From positions 470,747 through 534,746 of the forward strand of contig CAXXRP010000015.1 in assembly GCA_963662375.2 (NCBI GenBank): a stretch of DNA of 64,000 nt. Reading direction: 5' to 3'. Below are positions 37,983-47,292 of this stretch, piece by piece (position 1 is the stretch's first letter; each line of letters starts with the position of its first letter). The stretch is from UBA11612 sp963662375 (GTDB lineage Bacteria; Pseudomonadota; Alphaproteobacteria; Rhodospirillales; Rhodospirillaceae). Under the pieces are notes generated by a model, which was not told the DNA's origin, made no database searches, and was given only the letters and a program-made list of their open reading frames with translations. The position numbers were made by a program, and so were the translations under genes.

Positions 37983-38407
37983 AATCGCCGAGCTCCTCGA
38001 TCGCGTTTTAAGCCGTATAGCACCAAAGGTTCGGCAAGGTGACGAATAAGGCTGATATTTCAAACTGAGGCAGTACCCATTGTTCGGACCACTAGCCCCT
38101 GTCTAGGGATCGGTGCTATAATGTCATCGGGTATTCATGGTCTTCTCGGCTGCTAGAGCCGCGAGGCCGTGTTGCATGGATGGTAGCTAACCGGCGGCGG
38201 CTTCATTTGTCGAGCGCTTGAAGCGTTTGCTTTTCAGCATCGCCACGGAGTGTTACAATGCCGGTCAGGACGCAAAGAATGAAAATTGAGTGGATTGGCC
38301 GTATTTGTTGCAGCAATTGGTGAATAGGTGCATAAATTTATCGTCGCGACCAGGGTCTAGTGTGCGCATTCTCACGTGGCCCTCTGGTAAACGGTAGGAG
38401 TCGACAG
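37983..38407. other. Gap upstream of the DUF1592/DUF1552 operon
   Basis: No gene is recognised. TATAAT occurs at 38117-38122 without a good -35 hexamer at standard spacing. The operon's promoter probably lies in this stretch. A GGAG ribosome binding site is at 38397-38400. Confidence 0.4.
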
Positions 38408-39538
38408 ATGAGAGTTCCAGTTTGGGTAGGCTATACTGTCTTGCCGGCATTAATTGCTGCAGCGGTGGGTGGAAGTATTACAGTCAGCTCGGCCGAGAAT
38501 AAGCTGGCCACTTCAGGTAAAACCATCGGCCTTGTTGTGACAAACGAGATGCCGGGTCATTGGGAATCTCCTGGCGCGCGAGTAGAATGCCCTGACGGAC
38601 TGCAGTTCAACGAGAAGGAAAACTGGGATGCCTTAAGTGAGGAGGTGCGAGAGGAGAGAGGTAATAAATTTGGCCACCGTTGGAATCGCGGGCCAAATGG
38701 CGAGAACAACACAGCTGTCCCTTGGGCAATCAAGGATCCCTTGCCGTTCCGAGAGGTTCAAAGCAAGATTGCATATGGCTTTAATCTTGATGGGACGGAT
38801 GACGGGCGTGCCACCGCGCAAACCTGTACCCACGAGAAATTTCAGGGTCTTGATGGTGAGACTGCGGTCGATAACCAACTCTATCGCGTAATGGGTTGTA
38901 CCCAAGGCTGGCGAGTGGGTGGCGCGGCGGCAGAATATCGCGTCATGGAATTCCCGACATACTCTCACAACCGCATGCTGATCGAAATATCTAACGTTGA
39001 TAGCGAGCTAAATGACGATGAAGTGAACGTCGCAATTTATAAGGGGCTCGATACGATCCTGAAGGATTCACAAGGAGAGTTCTTGCCGAATTTTACCCAA
39101 CGCATTGATGCGCGATTTCCCACAATCGCGACCACGCGTGGGAGAATTGAAAACGGTGTTCTCTCGATTGATCCTGTAGATTTTGCTCGGTATACGATGC
39201 GTTGGAATATTGCGACCGGCACCCGCGATTGGTACGACATGCACCTCCGGCTGGAGCTTACAGATGATGGAGCCGAAGGGCTGATTGGCGGCTATCAGGA
39301 TCTTGAGAATTATTGGCTCATGTACAGACGCGGTTTGTCTATATCGGTGGATAATTCCGCCTGGAGTCCTCCAAGCATGTATCAAGCCAGCGTTCGTTTG
39401 GCGGATGGCCGCCGCGATCCCGCCACCGGCAAGTGTACGGCGATTTCGTCCGTATTGAAGATCAAGGCTGTCCGAGCCTTCATCGTACATCCCTCCGACA
39501 CCGAGGATCCGGGGCTGTATGATCTGAGAGGTTACTGA
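38408..39538 (+). CDS. Secreted protein of unknown function (first gene of DUF1592/DUF1552 operon)
   Basis: I do not recognise this family. From the ATG at 38408 (GGAG 7 bp upstream) the protein has 376 residues with a signal peptide (about 1-29, hydrophobic core then SAENK). The mature part is soluble with several Trp/Tyr-rich segments and at least four cysteines (contexts VECPDG, AQTCTHE, VMGCTQG, TGKCTAI). It ends 37 bp before a DUF1592-type gene in the same direction and is probably cotranscribed with it. A periplasmic or outer-membrane role with the downstream proteins is inferred. Confidence 0.75.
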   Translation: MRVPVWVGYTVLPALIAAAVGGSITVSSAENKLATSGKTIGLVVTNEMPGHWESPGARVECPDGLQFNEKENWDALSEEVREERGNKFGHRWNRGPNGENNTAVPWAIKDPLPFREVQSKIAYGFNLDGTDDGRATAQTCTHEKFQGLDGETAVDNQLYRVMGCTQGWRVGGAAAEYRVMEFPTYSHNRMLIEISNVDSELNDDEVNVAIYKGLDTILKDSQGEFLPNFTQRIDARFPTIATTRGRIENGVLSIDPVDFARYTMRWNIATGTRDWYDMHLRLELTDDGAEGLIGGYQDLENYWLMYRRGLSISVDNSAWSPPSMYQASVRLADGRRDPATGKCTAISSVLKIKAVRAFIVHPSDTEDPGLYDLRGY

Positions 39539-39575
39539 CGATGATGAGATTTAGAAAGTTGATTGGTTTGTAGCA

Positions 39576-41252
39576 ATGACGGCACTCTCCGGCTTGAGAA
39601 AGATATTTGCGGTTGTGTCAGTGGTTGGCCTGTCAGTTGCCTGTACGCAAGCTGTGCAACATTCGTCAGACATTAACGAGCCTGTGACGCAAGGTGCTCC
39701 GCCGACGATGCGGCTGATAAGTCAAGCTCAGTACTTGCAGACTGTAGACGCTATCTTTGGTGAGGACATTGTCACCAAAGTGAGATTTGCGCCCGTTTAT
39801 CGCACAGAGGGCCTTGTGGCAATTGGCGCAACAACGTCGGTTATGACACCCGGAGCATTGGAACCCATCGAGGAAAGCGCTCGCGCGATAGCGAGGCAGG
39901 TGGTGAGCTCCAAATATCGTGAGCATCTTTTTTCGTGCAAGCTGACGTCTGCCGATTTAAGGGACGATGAGTGTGCGCGGGGATTTCTCGGCAATGTGGG
40001 TCGCCTTCTTTATCGCCGTCCGTTGACACAAAATGAACTCGAAGGTGCTGTGGAAACAGCAGGCGCATCGGTTGGGGCCGCGGGCGATTTCTATTACGGC
40101 CTTTCTGTCGCTCTCGCGCGTATGCTCGTGTCGCGTCAATTTTTATATATCAACGAAACGGCGGAGCCAGATCCGGAGCGACCGGGCAAATGGCGGTTGG
40201 ACAGCTACTCTAAGGCATCTCGGTTAAGCTTCTTTCTGTGGAATGCGGCACCCGACAGTGCCTTGCTTACCGCAGCGGAGGCCGGGGAACTTAATACACG
40301 TAAGGGATTGACCCGTCAGGTCGAACGCATGCTGGCATCGCCACGCCTCGAGTACGGCGTTCGTGCTTTCTTTAGTGACATGCTTGTGCTTGAAGGATTC
40401 AATGTCTTGGCTAAGGATCCAATTATTTACCCGGTTTTTAGTTCGAAAGTTGTGAGCCAGGCGCAGGAGCAACTGTTGCGCACAATCGTCAACCATCTTC
40501 TCGCGAAGAATGGTGATTATCGTGATCTGTTTGTGACGCGCAGCACTTCCATGACCCGTGATCTTGCGGCCGTTTATGGTTTGTCCGTGCCTGCCAAGCT
40601 AAATCAGTGGGTGTCTTATGAGTTTCCGGAGGGTAGCGCTCGGGGCGGGCTGATAACACAGGTTGGCTTTCTCGCGAAATATTCTCATCCGGGAAGAGCT
40701 TCAGCGACGCAACGCGGGCGCGGGTTGCGTGAGACGCTGCTCTGCCAGCGCGTGCCAGACCCGCCACCAGACATCGATTTTTCGCTTTTTGAGGACCCTG
40801 CTGGAGAGTTTAGAACGGCACGGGAACGCCTCTCTGCCCATAGTACCAATCCAGTTTGTGCAGGCTGTCATAAGTTGACTGACCCTATCGGGCTTGTCAT
40901 GGAGAGTTTTGATGGCGCGGGCCAATTTAGAGAGACGGAAGGTGGTGTCGAGTTGGATACAAGCGGCGCATTCGACGGGGTTGCAGTCAGTGATGCTGTT
41001 GACCTCGGTAAGGCGTTGCGGGACAATCCCGCCGTAATTTCCTGCTTAGTGAGTCGCCTGTACGGCTATAGCACGGCCCGTAAATTCGACCTAGCAGACA
41101 GGGAAATTCTTGAGTATCTTATGATCAGGTTTAGGGATGGCGGTTATCGCTTTCCTGATTTCTTGAGAACGATCACGACTAGTAAAGCGTTCTATGCAGT
41201 AAAACTCCCCGTTCCAGACGGAGTGAAACTTGCCAGTCATGATCACCAATAG
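39576..41252 (+). CDS. DUF1592/DUF1588/DUF1585 multidomain protein (planctomycete-type cytochrome-like)
   Basis: The 558-residue protein has an N-terminal signal with a possible lipoprotein cysteine (VACTQ, C23), a DUF1587-like RLISQAQYLQTVDAIFG segment (46-62), a DUF1595-like region (about 115-190), DUF1592 (208-335), DUF1588 (355-452, including a CAGCH heme-type motif at 428-432) and DUF1585 (460-535). These domains occur together in Planctomycetes, Myxobacteria and some marine Gammaproteobacteria, almost always beside a DUF1552 gene, as here. Function is unknown; a periplasmic redox role is suspected because of the CxxCH. Confidence 0.88.
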   Translation: MTALSGLRKIFAVVSVVGLSVACTQAVQHSSDINEPVTQGAPPTMRLISQAQYLQTVDAIFGEDIVTKVRFAPVYRTEGLVAIGATTSVMTPGALEPIEESARAIARQVVSSKYREHLFSCKLTSADLRDDECARGFLGNVGRLLYRRPLTQNELEGAVETAGASVGAAGDFYYGLSVALARMLVSRQFLYINETAEPDPERPGKWRLDSYSKASRLSFFLWNAAPDSALLTAAEAGELNTRKGLTRQVERMLASPRLEYGVRAFFSDMLVLEGFNVLAKDPIIYPVFSSKVVSQAQEQLLRTIVNHLLAKNGDYRDLFVTRSTSMTRDLAAVYGLSVPAKLNQWVSYEFPEGSARGGLITQVGFLAKYSHPGRASATQRGRGLRETLLCQRVPDPPPDIDFSLFEDPAGEFRTARERLSAHSTNPVCAGCHKLTDPIGLVMESFDGAGQFRETEGGVELDTSGAFDGVAVSDAVDLGKALRDNPAVISCLVSRLYGYSTARKFDLADREILEYLMIRFRDGGYRFPDFLRTITTSKAFYAVKLPVPDGVKLASHDHQ

Positions 41253-41272
41253 TGACAAGGAAGGATAAGGCC

Positions 41273-42625
41273 ATGCTTATCAAGAACAAACCTATGAATC
41301 GTCGTCGTGTTCTTCGCGGCGTGCTCGGTGGGGGCGCGGTGGCAGTATCGCTTCCGTTTCTTGACTGTTTTCTGAACAGTAATGGAACCGCACTTGCGGC
41401 AACAAATGCTCCGTTGCCGACACGATTTGGCACGTGGTTCTGGGGTCTTGGGATGAACGGTCCTGTCTTTATACCCAAGAAGGTCGGTGCTGATTTTGAT
41501 CTGCCTGAAGAGATTGCGCCTTTGAAGGATGTTAAGCAGCACATCAATTTATTTACGAACTTTAGCATTCCGACCGACGGCCGTGCGAACCTGTGTCACT
41601 ATTCCGGCTGGGTGGCGCTGCGTTGCGGTTCTACACCGAGAGAGCGAAACGACCTTGCAAACGAGAGTTTGGATCTGCCGATTTCCAGAGCCGTTGGCGC
41701 TGGAAGTCGCTTCCGGTTGCTCAATCTTTCTGCGACCGGCAATCCAAGGGACAGCTACAGTTTTCAAAGCAGCGACGCGATTAATCCCACGGAAATATCT
41801 GCGGTGGATGCATACCGCAAAATTTTCGGTCCCGATTTTCAGGATCCCAATTCTCCGACCTTTACGCCGGATCCTCGTATGCTCGTTCGGAAAAGCGTGC
41901 TTTCGTCTGTCTTAGAAGAACAAAAAACATTAAATAATACGCTGGGTGCAAGCGACAAAGCGCGGCTTGACCAGTACTTCACATCGATCCGAGAGCTTGA
42001 AGGACGGCTTGAGGTGCAATTGAAGAAACCGCCGCCGGCACCGCTTTGTGTTGTGCCATCGGAAGTTCCAGGGGAGATTTCAGCAGGCCTCGATTATGAA
42101 CGTGTCGAGGAGCGGCATCGGGCGATGACGGACCTTCTGGCGATGGCGCTAACCTGCAATCAAACCCGAGTATTCAATATGCTTTATTCAAATAGCGGCT
42201 CTAACTTGACCAAGAAGGGGACCGATCAAACCCATCACGCCATTACTCATGAAGAGCTGATTGACGAGCATCTTGGCTATCAGGTGAGGAGTTCATGGTA
42301 TTTACGCGAGTCGATGAAATCGTTCGCTTACTTTATTCAAACATTGGCCGGGCAACCAGAAGGCGATGGCTCGTTACTTGATCATTCGTTGATCTATGCG
42401 CATTCTGACAACGAATTTGCCAAGACACACAACCTCGATGGCGCCCCGATGTTTACGGTCGGACGTGCGAGTGGTCGACTCAAGACCGGTTTACATATCG
42501 ACGGAAAAGGCGAAATAGCAACCCGGCTGGGTTATACCGTGCAACGAGTGATGGGACTGCCAATCGGTGAATGGGGCACAGCCTCTCTACGTACATCACG
42601 AGAAATCGGTGAAATCCTCGTCTAA
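41273..42625 (+). CDS. DUF1552 protein with Tat signal
   Basis: Starting at the ATG at 41273 gives 450 residues. The N-terminus is a Tat signal (MNRRRVLRGVLGGG, then a hydrophobic stretch), so the protein is exported folded, probably with a cofactor or metal. The body matches DUF1552 (FGTWFWGLGMN near the start, LDYERVEERHRAMTDLLAMAL, and TDQTHHAITHEELID with paired histidines). DUF1552 partners with DUF1592-type proteins; the pair has no established activity. It lies about 20 bp after the DUF1592 gene. Confidence 0.87.
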   Translation: MLIKNKPMNRRRVLRGVLGGGAVAVSLPFLDCFLNSNGTALAATNAPLPTRFGTWFWGLGMNGPVFIPKKVGADFDLPEEIAPLKDVKQHINLFTNFSIPTDGRANLCHYSGWVALRCGSTPRERNDLANESLDLPISRAVGAGSRFRLLNLSATGNPRDSYSFQSSDAINPTEISAVDAYRKIFGPDFQDPNSPTFTPDPRMLVRKSVLSSVLEEQKTLNNTLGASDKARLDQYFTSIRELEGRLEVQLKKPPPAPLCVVPSEVPGEISAGLDYERVEERHRAMTDLLAMALTCNQTRVFNMLYSNSGSNLTKKGTDQTHHAITHEELIDEHLGYQVRSSWYLRESMKSFAYFIQTLAGQPEGDGSLLDHSLIYAHSDNEFAKTHNLDGAPMFTVGRASGRLKTGLHIDGKGEIATRLGYTVQRVMGLPIGEWGTASLRTSREIGEILV

Positions 42626-42656
42626 AAGCTCCGAATAAAGGCATGCGCTGAACCAC

Positions 42657-43916
42657 ATGCGCACTTTTCTTATTTTACCCATCGTCGGGCTTCTGTTGAG
42701 CGCCTTTAACCCGGCGATGGCTGCTGCAGATATAAAAACCTCAGCAGAGCCTATTCCAAGTGCGGTGTTTATCGGGTCTTCTGACTGGGCCGGGCCAATC
42801 TATACAACGTCGGCCGGCATGACGCTCTATACGACTGCCATGGACGAGCGCAAGCCTGGTGTTTTTGGCTGCAGCGGCACCCGCAGCGAAAAGGGGAGAA
42901 GAGGGGGCGGATTCCCGCTGCCGAGGTATGAACACCGGCGAACGTGCATCCAGCGGTGGCTACCTTTTGCACCTGTTGCGGGGGTAGAGCCGATCGGTCG
43001 ATGGACCATCCTCACGCGCCCGAATGACCAGAAGCAGTGGGCTTTTGATGGAAAGCCAGTTTATATCTCCACCAGAGATAAAGCCCCAGGGGACGTCAAT
43101 GGCACGATGGGCTTTGCGAGGCATGGGGTGTGGAGACTTGTGGAGGTGCCTCGGCGTTTTCCGCGCGGCGTGAAGGTGATTTTTAAGGTTGACGGTCTAA
43201 TGCTCGCTGACGAGAAGACCGACCGCCTTTTGTTCAGCACCGGCACAAAGACAAACTCTGGTAATGCGGAATGGACGGCGGTGTTTGCATCAGAACTTGA
43301 TATGCCATTTGATGATTGGGACCTAGCCGTGCACACTGGTGGCGGTCGGCAGTGGACTTTTAAAGGAATGCCGCTTTATCGTCCTCGCGACGGGGCCCAA
43401 GTCAGCAAAAATGTTGCGGCTGGAAGATGGCAGCCGATTGTGTTCCACAAGGCGAAGGATAGGCCGGCGTTTCTCACGATGCAGATGACCGTCCCTGAAG
43501 TTGGGTGGGTCTATGCGAATGCCCAGGGGCGGACGTTATACGCATTTTCTTGTTTCGACGGTCCAGACCAACTCCCTTGCGATGAACCGGGGGATGCCGC
43601 GGCACACCGTTCCGCGCTTTGTGGCACTGGTGAGCAATGCGCCCGCGAATGGCGCCCTGTTTTGGCCGCGCCTGACGACGCGCCGGTCGGGTACTGGGGC
43701 ATTGACAAAGTCCCCGATCCACCCTTTGCAGATGCGGCGGGTGCATATGGGGAGAACGTTCCAACTGTGCGCGCCTGGACGTATCACGGCCGGCCGGTAT
43801 ATACGTTTTCGGGCGATAAATACCCAGGTGAGGCTCTTGCGCATGGCATGATGGGCACCTCGAGTGCATTCGGTGTCATTACCTTAGTGCGTGATAGATT
43901 CCCATTTAGACCATAG
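42657..43916 (+). CDS. Secreted COG4315/Lipoprotein_15-like repeat protein
   Basis: The 419-residue protein begins with a signal peptide (about 1-23, ending AMAAAD) and contains three degenerate copies of the secreted repeat of unknown function: residues about 45-150, 165-265 and 280-410. Each has a GxTLY(T/A)-like strand (MTLYTTAMD, RTLYAFSCFD) and a (W/Y)xFxGxPxY strand (QWAFDGKPVYI, QWTFKGMPLYR, AWTYHGRPVYT). The function of the repeat is unknown. It is the last gene of the four-gene operon, 31 bp after DUF1552. Coupling of this repeat to DUF1592/DUF1552 is the point of interest. Confidence 0.75.
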   Translation: MRTFLILPIVGLLLSAFNPAMAAADIKTSAEPIPSAVFIGSSDWAGPIYTTSAGMTLYTTAMDERKPGVFGCSGTRSEKGRRGGGFPLPRYEHRRTCIQRWLPFAPVAGVEPIGRWTILTRPNDQKQWAFDGKPVYISTRDKAPGDVNGTMGFARHGVWRLVEVPRRFPRGVKVIFKVDGLMLADEKTDRLLFSTGTKTNSGNAEWTAVFASELDMPFDDWDLAVHTGGGRQWTFKGMPLYRPRDGAQVSKNVAAGRWQPIVFHKAKDRPAFLTMQMTVPEVGWVYANAQGRTLYAFSCFDGPDQLPCDEPGDAAAHRSALCGTGEQCAREWRPVLAAPDDAPVGYWGIDKVPDPPFADAAGAYGENVPTVRAWTYHGRPVYTFSGDKYPGEALAHGMMGTSSAFGVITLVRDRFPFRP

Positions 43917-44003
43917 GCGAATAAGGATTTGTATTATGTGCATATGCATGTCTTCAGATTGTGAAGGATCGGGAATCAATGCATTGTCTTTAGTGGTGCT
44001 TTC

Positions 44004-44812
44004 GACATTGTCAGAGGAAACCCAACTGATTTGCAGAGACTATGATGCAGCGACACTTAGGCTGCAAGTTGTCGCCACTCAGCCAACGCGGCTGAACGGT
44101 AGAGCTTGAAAACTTGGCGGCTGTTGAGATGGCGATCTTGATTGAAGTGGTTATGGACTGAAGCGTGGATCGAAGCGAATTTCTGAAGCGATTTCGAACT
44201 TCTGAATCTCGCCATCGCTCGCTCTCGTCGCCGGAACGGCTGATGGGAGTTTTCGGCCCGATTGTTGAGCCACCTCCCCGTCTCCTGACGGGCTTCGTCG
44301 CCGATTTCCCTCATCGCTGCGTGATATGAGCGCAACCTGTCCGTTACGATGACTTCTGGGCTGCCATATCGCTTCATCGCTTTCCCTAAAAACATAAGCG
44401 CCGCCTTGCGATTTCGTCTCTTTTTGACGAATGCCTCAAGCACTTCACCTTCATGATCGACAGCCCGCCAGAGGTAATGACTTTCACCATTGATCCGCAC
44501 GAATACCTCATCCAGATGCCAGCGCCATTGCGTGCCGGCCCGCATCTGCGCGGAACGCTTGTTCTTGATTTCAGCTGCGAACGTGGGTCCGAACCGGTTC
44601 CACCAAGCCTGCACCGTCTCGTGGCCAATATCGATCCCTCGTTCATGGAGCAAGTCTTCGACCTGTCTTAGCGAGAGCGGAAATCGTACATACATCATCA
44701 CAGCAATGCGAATGATCTCGGGCGAAGTCTTGAAATAGCGGAATGGGCAGTTCATCCAAAGACGCTATGAGACATGTCTCCGACGCTCAAGCCGTTTTCC
44801 TCTGACAGTGCC
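44004..44812 (-). mobile_element. IS6-family insertion sequence, complete copy A (809 bp)
   Basis: Ends are GACATTGTCAGAGGAAAC at 44004 and the inverse GGCACTGTCAGAGGAAAA at 44812, with one transposase gene between. No 8-bp target duplication is seen (GTGCTTTC versus CCTGGCGC), so the flanks have been rearranged. The right end cuts into a glyoxalase-like gene. Confidence 0.85.
44057..44755 (-). CDS. IS6-family transposase (copy A)
   Basis: The 232-residue DDE transposase is of standard IS6 length. An N-terminal HTH (SLRQVEDLLHERGI) is followed by the catalytic D in WHLDEVFVRINGE, the D in VIVTDRLRSY and the E in NNRAENSHQPFRRRER. It catalyses replicative transposition and cointegrate formation. 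It is clearly homologous to, but several residues per stretch different from, copy B, so the two were not made by a recent local duplication. Confidence 0.93.
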   Translation of the reverse strand: MNCPFRYFKTSPEIIRIAVMMYVRFPLSLRQVEDLLHERGIDIGHETVQAWWNRFGPTFAAEIKNKRSAQMRAGTQWRWHLDEVFVRINGESHYLWRAVDHEGEVLEAFVKKRRNRKAALMFLGKAMKRYGSPEVIVTDRLRSYHAAMREIGDEARQETGRWLNNRAENSHQPFRRRERAMARFRSSKSLQKFASIHASVHNHFNQDRHLNSRQVFKLYRSAALAEWRQLAA

Positions 44813-45072
44813 CCTGGCGCGCTTCTGAACCAGCTATTTGAACCATTCTATCTATGTCGGCGTTACCACGCTTCCAACCACTTCGCGCGATGATCTCAAA
44901 TCCGAAAAGCCTTTGGTAAAGAGCGACGAATCTATCGATGTCCGTCGTGGAAACCGCTACATGATGTACCCATGAATCATCGGGCCAGATCTCCCGGATA
45001 TAGCGGACAACTCTTGAGTAGTCGGCGTGAATTAGCGTGGACGCACTACCAGTGAAAACAATCTTGACTGTC
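44813..45072 (-). pseudogene. Glyoxalase/VOC-type protein truncated by IS copy A
   Basis: The minus strand reads WVHHVAVSTTDIDRFVALY, QRLFGFEIIARSGW and then DRMVQIAGSEARQ, a typical VOC N-terminal half with its first metal-ligand His. The frame runs straight into the IS end at 44812. Codons upstream of the VOC start (ADYSRVVRYIREIW) may belong to another domain. The missing part is not found on the other side of the IS. Confidence 0.6.
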
Positions 45073-45541
45073 TTTTACAAGTGTTATTTGATCGGCACGG
45101 CCTATTCACCGCCTATAATCCAAAAAATTAGGCTACGCTTGTGATCCTTGGAGCGAGGATTTGCATTAGAGCTGATTGTATGGACCCGCATTTCGTCGTT
45201 GTCTGACTCGCCGGTAGATTGCACCCGACATTGAATATTGTTTCCGGCTCTCGATACGTGCCCATTCCTCTCTTTACTTCAGCTTTATTTTGATATCTGG
45301 ATTAGCAGTTGTATGAAAATCGGCTATCTCTGCATCAACTCACGGTATTGGATGCTTCGCGTGTTCAACATCGGCGCCTGTGGGACAGTTTGAGATGATT
45401 GCGTAACGGAGGATTTTGAGATGTTATTCCCGTAACCGGACGGGGTTGAAAGGTTGCGGCCGAAAGTTCCTCATCGATCTTACCCCACTGGCGACGACAT
45501 CAACTCCGGCTTCATCAATAGTAGAGGTTCAGCATATTGTA
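45073..45541. other. Gap upstream of the SDR gene
   Basis: No gene is recognised on either strand. A longer in-frame extension of the SDR (start at 45416) has no conserved sequence. The SDR promoter should lie here, but I see no strong hexamers. Confidence 0.35.
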
Positions 45542-46354
45542 ATGACTCGCCTTAGCGAAAAAACGGCAATCGTGCTTGGGGCTGCTGGCCGTAAAAATAT
45601 GGGCCAGATAATTGCTCAGCGGTTTGCTACGGAGGGCGCGAATGTCGTGGTTGGTGGACGCAATACCGATGAACTGCGTACTTTAGCCGAGGACATTAAT
45701 GGAGCCTATGCTACGTGCGACGTAACCAATGAATCTGATGTTTCGAATCTTGTTGCAACGGCGGTTGAACGTTTTGGCGGTCTGGACATTGCTGTCAATG
45801 CCACGGGGAAGAGCCTATTGAAACCTTTTGTGGAGACCTCCAGACAAGATTTGGAGGAGATGGTAGAATTACAATTTGTAGGTCCGTTTTTATTCTTCCA
45901 GGCAGTTGTGAAATCGATGAATCGGAATGGCTCGATTATTCAAATTTCGTCCGCTACCGCCACGATCATGTTGGAAGACCACGCCGCATACATGGGCACT
46001 AAAGCTGGCACTGATCACGTGATTCGGTGCATTGCAGACGCTTTCGGTGACCGCGGCATCCGGGCAAATTCAATCGCACCCGGCTTCACGCCAACGCCTA
46101 TGACTGCAAAGGCGGTGAACAAGGGAATAGCAGAAGCATTCGCCAGAGAATATCCGCTTGGACGAGTGGGCACGAGCGAAGATATCGCAAAAGCTGCGGT
46201 TTGGCTGGCGTCTGACGAGTGTTTTATGACGGGACAGGTGCTTCAGGTGAACGGCGGAGTTACGCTTCGGAGAAATCCTCGAAATTCCGAGATTATTGAA
46301 TTCGTAAAAAAAGCTAAGGGAATTCCAAAAAGTCTTGCGCAAGACAGGAGCTAG
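45542..46354 (+). CDS. Short-chain dehydrogenase/reductase
   Basis: From the ATG at 45542 the protein has 270 residues. It has an SDR N-terminus with a variant cofactor motif (LGAAGRKNMGQ), the NATG-type motif in AVNATGKS, the catalytic Y-x3-K as YMGTK with the upstream Ser in QISSATA, and the C-terminal TGQVLQVNGG. It reduces or oxidises a small molecule with NAD(P)H; the substrate is unknown. It lies alone between IS6-type copies A and B, so it was probably carried in with them. Confidence 0.85.
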   Translation: MTRLSEKTAIVLGAAGRKNMGQIIAQRFATEGANVVVGGRNTDELRTLAEDINGAYATCDVTNESDVSNLVATAVERFGGLDIAVNATGKSLLKPFVETSRQDLEEMVELQFVGPFLFFQAVVKSMNRNGSIIQISSATATIMLEDHAAYMGTKAGTDHVIRCIADAFGDRGIRANSIAPGFTPTPMTAKAVNKGIAEAFAREYPLGRVGTSEDIAKAAVWLASDECFMTGQVLQVNGGVTLRRNPRNSEIIEFVKKAKGIPKSLAQDRS

Positions 46355-46361
46355 ATTTGTG

Positions 46362-47170
46362 GCATTGTCAGGGGAAACCCAATTGGTCTGCAAAGACTAT
46401 GGTGTAACGGCCCTCAGGCTGCAAGTTGCCGCCACTCCGCCAGAGCAGCACCGCGGTTGAGCTTGAAAACTTGGCGGCTGTTGAGATGGCGTTCCTGGTT
46501 GAAGTGGTTATGGACTGAAGCGTGGATCGAAGCGAATTTCTGAAGCGATTTCGAACTCCTGAATCTCGCCATCGCTCGCTCTCGTCGCCGGAACGGCTGG
46601 TGTGAGTTTTCGGCTCGATTGTTGAGCCACCTCCCCGTCTCCTGGCGGATTTCGTTGCCGATCTCTCTCATCGCTGCACGGTATGAGCGAAGCCGGTCCG
46701 TTACGATGACTTCTGGTCGGCCATACCGCTTCATGGCTTTGCGTAAAAACCTCAATGCCACCTTGCGGTCGCGCCTCTTTGTAACGAACACCTCGAGCAC
46801 TTCATCTTCATGGTTGACGGCCCGCCAGAGATAGTTCACTTCGCCATTGATCCGCACAAAAACCTCGTCCAGATGCCAGCGCCATTGCGGCGCACCTCGT
46901 ATATGTGCGGAACGCTTCTTCTTGATTTCAGCTGCGAACAAAGGGCCGAACCGATTCCACCAAGCCCGCACTGTCTCATGGCAGATATCGATCCCTCGTT
47001 CATGGAGCAGGTCTTCGACCTGCCGTAACGACAGTGGGAAACGAATGTACATCATCACAGAAAGTCGGATAATCTCGGGCGAAGTCTTGAAATATCGGAA
47101 TAGGTTCTTCATCCGAAGACGCTATGAGATGCGCTTCATGGGCTCAAGCCAGTTTTCCTCTGACAGTGCC
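46362..47170 (-). mobile_element. IS6-family insertion sequence, complete copy B (809 bp)
   Basis: Ends are GGCATTGTCAGGGGAAAC at 46362 and the inverse GGCACTGTCAGAGGAAAA at 47170. It has the same length and orientation as copy A. No 8-bp target duplication is seen (AGATTTGT versus TCCGGTGG). The left end begins 7 bp after the SDR stop codon. Confidence 0.85.
46414..47112 (-). CDS. IS6-family transposase (copy B)
   Basis: A 232-residue DDE transposase with the same layout as copy A: D in WHLDEVFVRINGE, D in VIVTDRLRSY, E in NNRAENSHQPFRR. All catalytic residues are intact. Amino-acid differences from copy A are scattered through the middle of the protein, while the C-terminal third is almost the same. 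Confidence 0.93.
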   Translation of the reverse strand: MKNLFRYFKTSPEIIRLSVMMYIRFPLSLRQVEDLLHERGIDICHETVRAWWNRFGPLFAAEIKKKRSAHIRGAPQWRWHLDEVFVRINGEVNYLWRAVNHEDEVLEVFVTKRRDRKVALRFLRKAMKRYGRPEVIVTDRLRSYRAAMREIGNEIRQETGRWLNNRAENSHQPFRRRERAMARFRSSKSLQKFASIHASVHNHFNQERHLNSRQVFKLNRGAALAEWRQLAA

Positions 47171-47292
47171 TCCGGTGGTTTACGTGGTTGCGTTGCTCCG
47201 GACCTCAGGCTTGTGCTATTATGCTCCCAGGCGTACAAGGATGCCGGAACCCGGAACGGCCGTGGCGGCATCGCTGATTGGGGAGGCCGACG

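Noticed and set aside
37983..38407. Promoter at the TATAAT at 38117
   Set aside because: No acceptable -35 hexamer at 16-18 bp spacing; kept only as a note.
43996..44820. 8-bp target duplication around IS copy A
   Set aside because: The flanking octamers GTGCTTTC and CCTGGCGC differ, so none is present.
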